A stretch of DNA of 64,000 nt. Origin: Cytophagaceae bacterium (GTDB lineage: Bacteria; Bacteroidota; Bacteroidia; Flavobacteriales; Flavobacteriaceae). Position 1 is the first letter of the stretch; each line of letters begins with the position of its first letter. Position numbers and translations under genes: made by a program. Positions 26,409 through 34,652 of this stretch are shown here, in pieces. Under the pieces are notes generated by a model that was not told the origin of the DNA, did not search any database, and saw only the letters and a list, made by a program, of their open reading frames with translations. The stretch is from NCBI GenBank assembly GCA_002710685.1, contig PALD01000027.1:123532-187531 (forward strand), written 5' to 3'.

Positions 26409-27629
26409 ATGCTAGAGAAGAACACGATAGAATATGAAAAGGCCATTTTAATAGGCCTTATTACTCAGGAGCAGGACGAGGCAAAGTCAAAGGAATATCT
26501 AGATGAGCTGGAGTTTCTTGCCTACACCGCCGGCGGCGAGGTATTAACCAGGTTTACTCAAAAAATGGATTCCCCAAACCCCAAGACCTTTATAGGTACC
26601 GGGAAGATGAAAGATGTAAAGGCGTATGTTGACCAGCATGATGTGGGCACGGTCATCTTTGATGATGAGCTGAGCCCCGCCCAGCAAAAGAATATCGAGA
26701 AGCTGCTCAAGTGCAAGATCATTGACAGGACAAACCTAATCCTTGATATTTTTGCCCAGCGGGCGCAAACCAGTTATGCACGTACACAGGTAGAGCTGGC
26801 CCAATATGAATATATGCTGCCCAGGCTTGCCGGTCTATGGACCCACCTGGAGCGCCAGCGTGGCGGTATAGGTATGCGCGGTCCAGGGGAGACCGAGATT
26901 GAGACTGACCGTCGTATAGTGCGTGACCGTATCGCCCTGCTCAAGAAAAAACTTGAGAAGATAGACAAGCAGCAGGCCGTGCAACGTGGCAACCGTGGGG
27001 CACTGGTGCGCGTTGCCCTCGTGGGATATACCAATGTGGGCAAATCTACCTTGATGAACGTGATAAGCAAGAGCGAGGTCTTTGCCGAAAACAAGCTTTT
27101 TGCAACGCTTGACACAACTGTGAGAAAGGTGGTTATACGCAATCTCCCATTCTTGTTAACAGACACGGTGGGATTCATTAGAAAGCTCCCTACTCAATTA
27201 GTAGAGTCATTTAAGAGTACGCTAGATGAAGTGCGCGAGGCAGACCTCTTGCTGCATGTGGTGGATATCTCCCATCCCAATTTTGAGCACCACATCAACT
27301 CCGTCAACCAAATCCTGGATGAGATAGACAGCATGGACAAGCCCACGCTCATGGTCTTCAACAAGATTGATGCCTATGAACATGAAACCATCGCAGAAGA
27401 TGACCTGGTCACCAAAAAGACCACCGCTCACAACACCCTTGAAGACTGGAAGAGGACCTGGATGGCCCGTGTGGGCGAGGATGCAATCTTCATATCGGCC
27501 GTGAACAAGGAAAACTTTGAGGAGTTCAGGAAAAAGGTATATGAGCGTGTGCGAGAAATCCATATCACACGCTTCCCATACAACAACTTCCTGTATCCCG
27601 AGTATGATGCTTATGGCGAGGAAGAATAA
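26409..27629 (+). CDS. hflX: GTPase HflX
   Basis: A 406-residue ribosome-associated GTPase that splits stalled or hibernating 70S ribosomes. The N-terminal HflX domain (about 10-110, FIGTGKMKD at 61-69) is followed by the ERQRGGIGMRGPGETEIE linker helix region (148-165). The G domain has G1 GYTNVGKST at 206-214, G3 DTVGF and G4 NKID. The length is typical for Bacteroidota. It has its own promoter box and a clear intrinsic terminator. Confidence 0.96.
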   Translation: MLEKNTIEYEKAILIGLITQEQDEAKSKEYLDELEFLAYTAGGEVLTRFTQKMDSPNPKTFIGTGKMKDVKAYVDQHDVGTVIFDDELSPAQQKNIEKLLKCKIIDRTNLILDIFAQRAQTSYARTQVELAQYEYMLPRLAGLWTHLERQRGGIGMRGPGETEIETDRRIVRDRIALLKKKLEKIDKQQAVQRGNRGALVRVALVGYTNVGKSTLMNVISKSEVFAENKLFATLDTTVRKVVIRNLPFLLTDTVGFIRKLPTQLVESFKSTLDEVREADLLLHVVDISHPNFEHHINSVNQILDEIDSMDKPTLMVFNKIDAYEHETIAEDDLVTKKTTAHNTLEDWKRTWMARVGEDAIFISAVNKENFEEFRKKVYERVREIHITRFPYNNFLYPEYDAYGEEE

Positions 27630-27633
27630 ATAA

Positions 27634-27660
27634 AAAAGCCCCGGTTAAGGGGCTTTTGTT
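27634..27660 (+). terminator. hflX intrinsic terminator
   Basis: AAAAGCCCC (27634-27642) pairs with GGGGCTTTT (27649-27657) around GGTTAA, followed by a T-rich tail that merges into a TTTGGCTGTAGCCAAA palindrome (27663-27678). Confidence 0.85.
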
Positions 27661-27662
27661 TT

Positions 27663-27678
27663 TTTGGCTGTAGCCAAA
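27663..27678. repeat. TTTGGCTGTAGCCAAA palindrome
   Basis: 7-bp arms around GT, just before the stop of the DUF3078 gene and after the hflX terminator. One of the TTTTGGC/GCCAAAA family. Confidence 0.6.
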
Positions 27679-27680
27679 TA

Positions 27681-28640
27681 CTAAAAATTATACGTCAGAC
27701 CCAGCAGCCAATAGGTCTGTAAATCATTGTCAACCGTGTCAAAGGTGGGCAAGGTCTCGCCTTCTGGGGTTTGTGAAATGGCATAATCAAGGGCTTCCTG
27801 CTTGTTGCCGCGCAGGCCAAACTCAAAACCTACACCTATCATCTTCCACAACTTGTAGTTAAAGGAGTTTATCCAGGTAAAGTTGGACAGGTCTGAGCTC
27901 TTGTAGCTTTGAAATGCCGAGAGGTTTGATTTAAAGCTTATCCTACCTATCTGGCGGGTATAGTCCACAAGGATTTTTGCACCCAGTGAAGACTCATAGA
28001 TATTCTCTTCATCGCTGAACACAAAGTTATAGTTGAGCGGGTGCACCACCACGGTAAGGTTTGTCACGGGCGTCCAGGTAATACCGGTACCTACATCAAG
28101 ATAGCCCGGGTCATTAAAATTGCTCAGCAGGGTCGTGCGGTACTCCCCCAGCGCAGAGACGGCAAGCTTATCGCTCAGCTTATACCCGTATAACGAACTG
28201 ATGTTGAAAACATCTGTAGCTTGCTGAAAGCTGTCTTCATCATCTGGGTCGTCCTTGTCGTCAAACTTGAACCATTGCAGGTTGACGTTACCGGCGTTCT
28301 TCCAGAAGAATTTTTCTTTATCCAGGTTTGCAAAGGCATTAACCGTAATACCAATCTTACCAGAGGATACATTGGGTGATTTTTGAGCATACCAGTTATT
28401 GAATTCTGAAATGCTGAAGCCCACCGTTCCAAAAGCGCCAAACTCCCATCCTGCCGGGATGGCACTGAGCTTTGCATCTATGGCATCAATGCGCTTTTGA
28501 ATTTTTGAAATACTGTCCTTCTTTGCAGCTTTTTCTGCTTGCAGCTCCTGCTTTATCTGTTCCTGTTCTTCTTCGGTCTGGGCCATTGACACGCTAAAGC
28601 ACATGAGCCCCAGAAATAAAATCAATAGGTTCTTTGTCAT
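27681..28640 (-). CDS. DUF3078 domain outer-membrane-like protein
   Basis: 319 residues. The ATG at 28640 gives a clean signal peptide (ending SVSMAQ, about 21). A charged coiled stretch (25-55, with many Glu/Lys) is followed by amphipathic beta-strands with alternating aromatics and a final TYNF, as in outer-membrane barrels. The DUF3078 assignment is from the GWEFGAFGTVGFSISEFNNW-like opening (about 59-78) and the NVNLQW segment. Function unknown. A TATCTTTG promoter box lies at 28665-28672, so it is transcribed separately from the suf operon. Confidence 0.8.
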   Translation of the reverse strand: MTKNLLILFLGLMCFSVSMAQTEEEQEQIKQELQAEKAAKKDSISKIQKRIDAIDAKLSAIPAGWEFGAFGTVGFSISEFNNWYAQKSPNVSSGKIGITVNAFANLDKEKFFWKNAGNVNLQWFKFDDKDDPDDEDSFQQATDVFNISSLYGYKLSDKLAVSALGEYRTTLLSNFNDPGYLDVGTGITWTPVTNLTVVVHPLNYNFVFSDEENIYESSLGAKILVDYTRQIGRISFKSNLSAFQSYKSSDLSNFTWINSFNYKLWKMIGVGFEFGLRGNKQEALDYAISQTPEGETLPTFDTVDNDLQTYWLLGLTYNF

Positions 28641-28664
28641 GATTGTTGATTTATGTTGATAAGA

Positions 28665-28672
28665 CAAAGATA
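28665..28672 (-). promoter_or_regulatory. Bacteroidota -7 box of the DUF3078 gene
   Basis: It reads TATCTTTG on the minus strand, 24 bases before the ATG at 28640. It overlaps the longer open frame and so decides the start. Confidence 0.55.
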
Positions 28673-28699
28673 GACGCACGCATAAAAATGAGCATAAAA

Positions 28700-28723
28700 A
28701 AAGGGAGTTAAAAACCTCCCTTT
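28700..28723 (-). terminator. terminator of the suf operon
   Basis: AAAGGGAG (28700-28707) pairs with CTCCCTTT (28716-28723), with a T-run on the minus strand directly after the DUF2480 stop. It separates the suf operon from the DUF3078 gene. Confidence 0.8.
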
Positions 28724-28724
28724 C

Positions 28725-29225
28725 TTATTTTTTCTTGTACAAAGGTACTGAGGAACAGGCCTCACCGTACATCAGGCTTTTTACAATGGGCTGTAAACGT
28801 TGCAGTAGCAACAGGTAGGCGTTTTGCGGCACGGGCTTGTTGCTGCACCCCTTGACAATTACATATTCTCCTTCAAACTTTGAGTAATCCACGGTGTTGA
28901 GCTGTTCTGTAAAAAGTATGGTTTCCAGGTCTTCAAGCGTTCCCTTTACCACCTTTCTCGCTTGTGCCAGATATGTGGTGACCAGCATGAATGCCCAGCC
29001 GGGGATTATGGCATCTGTACTGCAGTGCAATGCTACGTAGGCATCATCATACTGCTCCCAGTTGTATGTTTTTAAGCTTTCGCGAAAGCTGCTCTCACGT
29101 AATAAAAAACCCTCTACCAGCCATTGTGAAATGTCCAGTTGCATCCTCTTGCCCTGTGGATAATAGTCCTCAAGGTCAAAGGTCTTTAACTTGCTGCTTG
29201 CAACACGGTTTACGATTTCTTCCAT
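28725..29225 (-). CDS. DUF2480 family protein, end of suf operon
   Basis: A 166-residue soluble protein. The ATG at 29225 (MEEIVNRV) is chosen because the longer frame runs back into the sufT gene. The family is DUF2480, which in flavobacteria regularly closes the suf gene run; its function is unknown. Features include VALHCSTDAIIPGWAFMLV (about 66-84) and GCSNKPVPQNAY (about 127-138), with conserved-looking Cys70 and Cys128. A CGCGAAAG palindrome sits inside the coding sequence at 29075-29090. Confidence 0.8.
   Translation of the reverse strand: MEEIVNRVASSKLKTFDLEDYYPQGKRMQLDISQWLVEGFLLRESSFRESLKTYNWEQYDDAYVALHCSTDAIIPGWAFMLVTTYLAQARKVVKGTLEDLETILFTEQLNTVDYSKFEGEYVIVKGCSNKPVPQNAYLLLLQRLQPIVKSLMYGEACSSVPLYKKK
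29075..29090. repeat. AGCTTTCGCGAAAGCT palindrome inside a gene
   Basis: A perfect 16-base self-complement within the DUF2480 coding region. Confidence 0.75.
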
Positions 29226-29236
29226 GGGGGAAGGTT

Positions 29237-29566
29237 TTAAAGAAGTCCCAGTTCCAGTTTGGCCTCGTCGCTCATAAGGTCCTGGCTCCATGGTGGGTCA
29301 AAGGTTATCTCCACTTCACAATCCTTGACCAGGTCTATGCTCTTTACCTTTTCTTCTACCTCAACGGGCAGGGTTTCTGCCACGGGACAGTTAGGCGTGG
29401 TCAATGTCATGAGGATTTTAGTCTCAAATTCTTCATTGACAAACACGTCATAGATCAAGCCCAGCTCATAGATATCCACGGGGATTTCTGGGTCATATAT
29501 GGTTTTGAGGACCCGCACGATTTTCTCGCCCAGTTCTGTGGTATCAATTTTAGTCTCTTCACTCAT
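29237..29566 (-). CDS. sufT: MIP18/DUF59 Fe-S assembly factor (SufT-like)
   Basis: 109 residues comprising a single DUF59/MIP18 domain: TIYDPEIPVDIYELGLIY at about 22-39, LTTPNCPVAETLP (Cys about 60) and FDPPWSQD. Such proteins help mature Fe-S proteins along with Suf. The start overlaps the stop of... the SdpI-like gene by 4 bases, so translation is coupled. Its place in the suf operon supports the role. Confidence 0.9.
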   Translation of the reverse strand: MSEETKIDTTELGEKIVRVLKTIYDPEIPVDIYELGLIYDVFVNEEFETKILMTLTTPNCPVAETLPVEVEEKVKSIDLVKDCEVEITFDPPWSQDLMSDEAKLELGLL

Positions 29567-29916
29567 TTTTTGCCAAATTTTTCTTTCAGTGCTTTTTCAG
29601 TCGTAAAAATTAGGTAAACACAACAACCTAAAAGAATACAGATTGAGAAGAATACCTGCCAGGGGGCTCCTATAAAATCCAGGTCAAAAATAAGAAATAA
29701 CACGGCGAGTAAAATCATTACATAACCTGTGTTTTTCATTTTAACCATAGAAAAGTCCTGTGCAAAATCCCATCGTTCTTGGTTTTTCATGGAAGCCTTG
29801 GTGCGATACCCATAAAAATGATTAATGTTCTTGGGCGGGAAACGCCTGCTGATCATTGCCGTTATCACAAATATGACCCCCGTAAGGCCCAGGGTAAGTG
29901 ATAAAGCATAATCCAT
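29563..29916 (-). CDS. SdpI-family small membrane protein within suf operon
   Basis: 117 residues with three membrane helices (about 4-22, 62-80, 84-105). The GYRTKASMKNQERWDFAQ block is the family signature. B. subtilis SdpI gives immunity to the SdpC toxin, but most Bacteroidota members are of unknown role. It is tightly packed: 2 bases after sufE and overlapping sufT by 4. It may be a passenger or a membrane partner of the operon. Confidence 0.82.
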   Translation of the reverse strand: MDYALSLTLGLTGVIFVITAMISRRFPPKNINHFYGYRTKASMKNQERWDFAQDFSMVKMKNTGYVMILLAVLFLIFDLDFIGAPWQVFFSICILLGCCVYLIFTTEKALKEKFGKK

Positions 29917-29918
29917 TA

Positions 29919-30341
29919 CTAACTCAATTGTGCCTGGTAGGCCACCGCATACAGCTTGATCTGCTTAATCATGCTCACAAGGCCGTTTGCCCGGGTGGGC
30001 GACAGGTGCTCTTTAAGGCCTATCTCGTCAATATAGGCGGTATCTGCATTGATTATTTCTTCTGGGGGCTGCCCAGAGAATGTCCTTACCAAGATGGCTA
30101 TGATACCCTTAGTGATTATGGCATCACTATCTGCGGTAAAAAATATCTTGCCGTCTTTAAGGTCTGCGTGCACCCATACCTTGCTCTGGCAACCTTTTAT
30201 GATGTAATCATCAGTCTTGTACCTTTCATCTATCAATGGAAGTGATTTGCCCAGTTCTATCATGTATTCATAACGCTGCATCCAGTCGTCAAACATGGCA
30301 AATTCATCAATTATCTCTTCTTGTATATCTTTTATGCTCAT
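29919..30341 (-). CDS. sufE: cysteine desulfuration protein SufE
   Basis: A 140-residue sulfur acceptor that takes persulfide from SufS and passes it to SufBCD. The acceptor Cys lies in KGCQSKVWV (about Cys51). Helices ending in the ARANGLVSMIKQ-like segment are typical. It is separated from sufS by the META lipoprotein gene, and the spacing is 2 bases on either side. Confidence 0.92.
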   Translation of the reverse strand: MSIKDIQEEIIDEFAMFDDWMQRYEYMIELGKSLPLIDERYKTDDYIIKGCQSKVWVHADLKDGKIFFTADSDAIITKGIIAILVRTFSGQPPEEIINADTAYIDEIGLKEHLSPTRANGLVSMIKQIKLYAVAYQAQLS

Positions 30342-30343
30342 AT

Positions 30344-30736
30344 CTATTTTTCTGCCACAAGGATAAGCTTTTCATCTTTATAAAGTTTAAGCTTTCCCCG
30401 TTTTAGCTCATACGTCGTTGCGGTTCTCAAGGCCTCAAAAAAATTATATTCAATGGTGGAACCTTCAGGGCACAACATCTTGGTCGATGCAGCTGGAGAA
30501 AACTTAATGGCCCCGTTAGAGACCGTATAATTTGCATTGTACCTGTTGCATACCGCAGTACCGCTCACCTTGTCTGCATCTTCATCAAATTTCATCTCCA
30601 TGACCCCATCAGTGATTGAATCTTTTCCTACAATCTTTACGGTAAACTTACCTGCGGGTGCTGGTTGAACACCATCTTTGCTTGCACAACCCATCACTAA
30701 CAGGCAACCCAGTATAATCACGTATAAACTTCTCAT
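30344..30736 (-). CDS. META-domain lipoprotein within suf operon
   Basis: 130 residues. The ATG at 30736 gives a lipoprotein signal (MRSLYVIILGCLLVMGC, lipid Cys17). The rest is a META/HslJ-type domain with GTAVCNRYNANYTV, TKMLCPEG and a closing KLKLYKDEKLIL. HslJ is linked to novobiocin and heat response in E. coli. Why it sits between sufS and sufE is unclear. A gap of about 95 bases from sufS means it may also have its own promoter. Confidence 0.82.
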   Translation of the reverse strand: MRSLYVIILGCLLVMGCASKDGVQPAPAGKFTVKIVGKDSITDGVMEMKFDEDADKVSGTAVCNRYNANYTVSNGAIKFSPAASTKMLCPEGSTIEYNFFEALRTATTYELKRGKLKLYKDEKLILVAEK

Positions 30737-30831
30737 TTTTTGCTTTTTAGGACTGAATTTAACCATAAAAATACAATCAATTGCAAAGACTAACATAAAA
30801 TTGAGGAAATGCCTTGGGTTGACTAAAGCAT

Positions 30832-32073
30832 TTAAGACAACATCTGTACGGCTTTCTGTACTGCTTTTACCAGGGCATCTATCTCACCTTTTGTGTTGTA
30901 GAAAGCAAATGATGCCCTTACTGTCCCAGGAATACAAAAGAAATCCATTATGGGCTGGGCACAATGATGGCCCGTTCGCACGGCAATGCCCAATTTGTCG
31001 AGTATAGTACCTATATCATATGGATGAATCCCTCCTACATTAAAGGATATCACAGCAGTTTTGTGCTTAGATTCTCCATAAATCCTCAATCCATCAATTG
31101 TAAGAAGTTTTTGTGTGGCATACGTCAAGAGCTCCTCCTCATAGGTCGCAATCACCTCAAAACCTATGGTATTGAGATAATCCAGGGCTGCACCAAAGGC
31201 AATCCCCCCACAGATATTTGGCGTCCCAGCTTCAAATTTATGAGGTAGTCCAGCATATGTGGTTTTTTCAAAAGTCACCTGGTCTATCATCTCGCCTCCT
31301 CCTTGATAAGGTGGCAGCTTTTGCAACCATTCTTCCTTACCATAGAGCACCCCCACTCCCGTGGGGCCACACATTTTATGCGCTGAGACCACGTAAAAAT
31401 CAACATCAAGTGCCTGCACATCAGCCTTGATATGCGGTGCTGCCTGTGCACCATCAATCAATACCGCTCCTCCCACGGCGTGTGTTTTTTCAATGATTTC
31501 CTCTATGGGATTTACGGTGCCCAGGGCATTGCTTACATGATTTACAAAAACCAGTTTGGTCTTTTGATTCACCAGCTTTTCAAAAGCTTGCATGTCCAGC
31601 TCACCACTCTGCGTCATCGGGATGACCTTGAGAGCCGCGCCGGTTTTCTCACACAGCATTTGCCAGGGTACAATATTAGAGTGATGCTCTAATGCTGAGA
31701 CTATTATCTCATCATCTTGCTGGATAAGTGAGGCAAAGCCCGAGGCAACCAAGTTAATGCCATGGGTCGTACCCGAGGTGAAGATTATTTCATATGGGTT
31801 CGCCGCGTTAAAATGCTCCTGGATGGTTTGACGGGCATGTTCATAGGCATCAGTGGCCTCTTGAGACAACGCATGTACCCCGCGATGGATGTTTGCATTA
31901 TAGCGTGAATAGTAGTCCACGATCACATCGATGACCTGCTGCGGTGTCTGTGAAGTAGCAGCATTGTCAAGATAAACCAGGGGATACCCGTTGACTTTTC
32001 TCTCAAGAATGGGAAAATCCCTGCGTATAACTTCTACATCAAAACTGGATAGTACCTCACTAGCTGTAGCCAT
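30832..32073 (-). CDS. sufS: cysteine desulfurase SufS
   Basis: A 413-residue PLP enzyme of the class II desulfurases. SAHK at 230-233 supplies the PLP lysine (Lys233), and RTGHHCAQP at 366-374 carries the active Cys371. It releases sulfur from cysteine and passes it to SufE. The short TTTCGCTAGAGCGAAA palindrome lies between it and sufD. Confidence 0.97.
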   Translation of the reverse strand: MATASEVLSSFDVEVIRRDFPILERKVNGYPLVYLDNAATSQTPQQVIDVIVDYYSRYNANIHRGVHALSQEATDAYEHARQTIQEHFNAANPYEIIFTSGTTHGINLVASGFASLIQQDDEIIVSALEHHSNIVPWQMLCEKTGAALKVIPMTQSGELDMQAFEKLVNQKTKLVFVNHVSNALGTVNPIEEIIEKTHAVGGAVLIDGAQAAPHIKADVQALDVDFYVVSAHKMCGPTGVGVLYGKEEWLQKLPPYQGGGEMIDQVTFEKTTYAGLPHKFEAGTPNICGGIAFGAALDYLNTIGFEVIATYEEELLTYATQKLLTIDGLRIYGESKHKTAVISFNVGGIHPYDIGTILDKLGIAVRTGHHCAQPIMDFFCIPGTVRASFAFYNTKGEIDALVKAVQKAVQMLS

Positions 32074-32093
32074 GATATGCTTTTATGAGTTGC

Positions 32094-32109
32094 TTTCGCT
32101 AGAGCGAAA
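32094..32109. repeat. TTTCGCTAGAGCGAAA palindrome between sufD and sufS
   Basis: 7-bp arms around AG in the 38-base gap between two suf genes. It is a member of the dispersed palindrome group and could also act as a weak intra-operon RNA hairpin. Confidence 0.6.
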
Positions 32110-32111
32110 AA

Positions 32112-33425
32112 TTAAATATCAAAACCTATGTTTACTCCTATCTTATCTGCAATAAGCTTGTTTATACGGGTCTTTAACTGTGGGATCTTGACGCTTGCAA
32201 GCACATTGTTGGCAAATGCATACATCAACAGTGCACGGGCTTCTTTCTTGCCTATGCCGCGTGTGCGCATGTAAAACAACGCGCCCTCATCAAGTTGACC
32301 TATGGTACAGCCGTGAGAACAGCGCACATCGTCAGCAAATATCTCGAGCTGAGGCTTTGAGTTAATGGTGGCCTTGTCACTCACCAGGATATTGTTGTTG
32401 CTTTGATAAGCATTGAGTTTTTGTGCGATTTTATCCACCAGTACCTTACCGTTGAAAACCCCCACGGAACTATCATCATAAACCCCTTTATAATCTTGAT
32501 GGCTCTCACAATCTGGCTGGGTATGGTGTACCAGCGTGTTGTGGTCTACGTGCTGTTTACCCTCTATGATGGTAACGCCTTTTAAGATACTGTTGCAATG
32601 GGACCCTTTTTGATAAAAATTAAGGTTATTTCTCGTTAGCTTACCGCCAAAGGAGAATGTATGCACCGCAACCTCGCTGTTTGATTTTTGCTCAATATGT
32701 GTATTATCAATGAGTGAGGCACTTTCATTATCGTTCTGAATCTTGTAATAATCCACCATGGCCCGTTCACCTGCAAAAATCTCCGTGACAGAATTTGTAA
32801 GCACGGGGTTGTCAGTAAGGCTCTGGTGACGCTCAATAACCTGTACCTCACTGCCTTCTTCTACCACGATAAGGTTGCGTGGTTGCAACATCAAGCTAGC
32901 TTCGTTACCGGTTGAAAAGTGCACGACCTGTATGGGTTTATGAACTACCTTTCTTTTTGGGATGAATATGTAGGCTCCTTCTTTGGCGAAAGCCGTATTC
33001 AACGAATTAAGGCTGTTGTGAGGTGCTATCTTGTCAAAATACCTGGTGATCACATCCTTGTATTTTGGCTTTGTGATTGCAGAGCTCAACAGGCAGACAT
33101 CTACACCATCATGTGTGGTTTCTGAAAGGTAGCTGCTGTAAACACCATCGATAAAGACAATTTTATAGGTATCTATGTCGTGAATGAAATACTGCTTTAC
33201 CTGATTGAACTCCAGCGAATGGTCGTTCTTTGAATACAGGCTATAATCACCCTTTACCAGGCTGTTGAGCGAAGTGTACTTCCAGTCTTCATCCTTTTTT
33301 GTGGGAAATCCCTTTTCTTCAAACTCTTTGATGGCCTTATCCTTTATCTCCAGGATGTCGTTATCTACTCCCAGGTTTTCCTGAAAGGTCAAATATGAAG
33401 AAAGAAGTTTATCTTTTAAACTCAT
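32112..33425 (-). CDS. sufD: Fe-S scaffold subunit SufD
   Basis: 437 residues with the right-handed beta-helix core typical of SufB/SufD. The C-terminal part reads VRCSHGCTIGQLDEGALFYMRTRGI, and the active-site His of SufD lies in this type of segment (CSHG, near 367-370). It forms the SufBC2D scaffold with SufB and SufC. Confidence 0.96.
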   Translation of the reverse strand: MSLKDKLLSSYLTFQENLGVDNDILEIKDKAIKEFEEKGFPTKKDEDWKYTSLNSLVKGDYSLYSKNDHSLEFNQVKQYFIHDIDTYKIVFIDGVYSSYLSETTHDGVDVCLLSSAITKPKYKDVITRYFDKIAPHNSLNSLNTAFAKEGAYIFIPKRKVVHKPIQVVHFSTGNEASLMLQPRNLIVVEEGSEVQVIERHQSLTDNPVLTNSVTEIFAGERAMVDYYKIQNDNESASLIDNTHIEQKSNSEVAVHTFSFGGKLTRNNLNFYQKGSHCNSILKGVTIIEGKQHVDHNTLVHHTQPDCESHQDYKGVYDDSSVGVFNGKVLVDKIAQKLNAYQSNNNILVSDKATINSKPQLEIFADDVRCSHGCTIGQLDEGALFYMRTRGIGKKEARALLMYAFANNVLASVKIPQLKTRINKLIADKIGVNIGFDI

Positions 33426-33458
33426 TGAAATTGTTTAAATGGTTAAGGAAATATGGTG

Positions 33459-34208
33459 TTATGCCATCTCGGCCTTTACCCAGTCGTATCCTTTTTCTTC
33501 AAGCTCATAAGCAAGTTCTTTAGTACCAGATTTTACGATTTTACCGTTGACCAGTACATGCACAAAATCTGGTACGATGTAATCCAGCAGTCGCTGATAG
33601 TGTGTGATAACCACCACCGCATTATCCTTGGACCGTAGCTTGTTTACCCCATTTGCCACGATTCTCAACGCATCAATGTCAAGACCTGAGTCTGTCTCAT
33701 CAAGTATGGCAAGCTTGGGCTCCAGCATGGCCATCTGAAAGATCTCGTTACGCTTTTTCTCACCACCGGAGAAGCCCTCGTTCAAAGAACGGCTCAGGAA
33801 CTTTCTGTCTATCTCGAGCAGTTCAGATTTTTCACGGATGAGCTTCAGCATCTCGCTGGCCGGCATATCTTCCAGACCTTTGGCCTTTCTTGTTTCATTT
33901 ATGGCCGTCTTGATGAAATTAGTGACCGATACACCGGGAATCTCCACAGGGTACTGAAAGCTCATGAAAATACCTTCGTGTGCGCGCTCTTCAGCATCCA
34001 TCTCTATGATTGAAGCCCCATTATAGAGAATATCACCAGATTCAACCTCATATTCTTCTTTACCTGCAATGACAGAGGAAAGGGTACTTTTTCCAGAACC
34101 ATTGGGCCCCATGATTGCGTGTACCTCTCCCGGGTTGACCTCAAGGTTTATCCCCTTGAGTATTTCCTTACCTTCTATCCCTGCTACAAGATTTTCAATT
34201 TTCAGCAT
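33459..34208 (-). CDS. sufC: SUF ATPase SufC
   Basis: A 249-residue ABC-type ATPase. Walker A is GPNGSGKST (34-42), the signature region is [15 protein letters not shown] and Walker B is [11 protein letters not shown]. It drives shape changes of SufBD during cluster assembly. The upstream neighbour is a small lipoprotein gene, 6 bases away. Confidence 0.97.
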   Translation of the reverse strand: MLKIENLVAGIEGKEILKGINLEVNPGEVHAIMGPNGSGKSTLSSVIAGKEEYEVESGDILYNGASIIEMDAEERAHEGIFMSFQYPVEIPGVSVTNFIKTAINETRKAKGLEDMPASEMLKLIREKSELLEIDRKFLSRSLNEGFSGGEKKRNEIFQMAMLEPKLAILDETDSGLDIDALRIVANGVNKLRSKDNAVVVITHYQRLLDYIVPDFVHVLVNGKIVKSGTKELAYELEEKGYDWVKAEMA

Positions 34209-34214
34209 AATCTA

Positions 34215-34652
34215 TCAGTTTGAGGGTTTAGGCTTGACCTTGTTTCCCTCTTTTATTTCTATTGGTTTTTTGTTTAATCTATTTAGATATTCATTTCTGG
34301 AATCCATGGGACGTTCTGGGTGCATTACTGCAAGAATATCCGTGATTTTTATGATGGTATCCCAGGTTTTCATCCCTTCAGGCCTTGGTGCTTTTTTTGC
34401 CTTGATGTAAACGGGCACCCATTCTGTACTATCTTTTTGATATCCCTTTGCCTGGGTTATCAATCTAGTAGCCATATCGTCAAGATAAACACTGTAAAAA
34501 CGCCCATCCATCTCTAGGGCAGCGACCTTATCTTTTTGATACATGAACTTACCATGAAGTTCTACTGGATCACCGGTAAATTTTATTTTTTCGCTACAGC
34601 TTAATAATACGCCACACAAAATGCATGATGCTATGTAGTGTCCCAACTTCAT
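34215..34652 (-). CDS. unknown lipoprotein inserted between sufB and sufC
   Basis: 145 residues. A lipoprotein signal peptide (MKLGHYIASCILCGVLLSC, lipid Cys19) is followed by a lysine-rich, mostly beta domain and a basic C-terminal tail. The ATG directly follows the sufB stop with no spacer, and sufC starts 6 bases after its stop, so it is certainly part of the operon. I know no such subunit of the cytosolic SufBCD machine, and an exported protein cannot bind it directly. The function is unknown. Confidence 0.8.
   Translation of the reverse strand: MKLGHYIASCILCGVLLSCSEKIKFTGDPVELHGKFMYQKDKVAALEMDGRFYSVYLDDMATRLITQAKGYQKDSTEWVPVYIKAKKAPRPEGMKTWDTIIKITDILAVMHPERPMDSRNEYLNRLNKKPIEIKEGNKVKPKPSN

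Noticed and set aside
28991..29617. Plus-strand open frame (208 codons) across DUF2480, sufT and the SdpI-like gene
   Set aside because: It lies antisense to three well-fitting genes, starts and ends at no natural border and shows no recognisable domain.
29563..29916. SdpI-like protein as bacteriocin immunity
   Set aside because: No SdpC/SdpAB-like genes are nearby and the gene is embedded in the suf operon.
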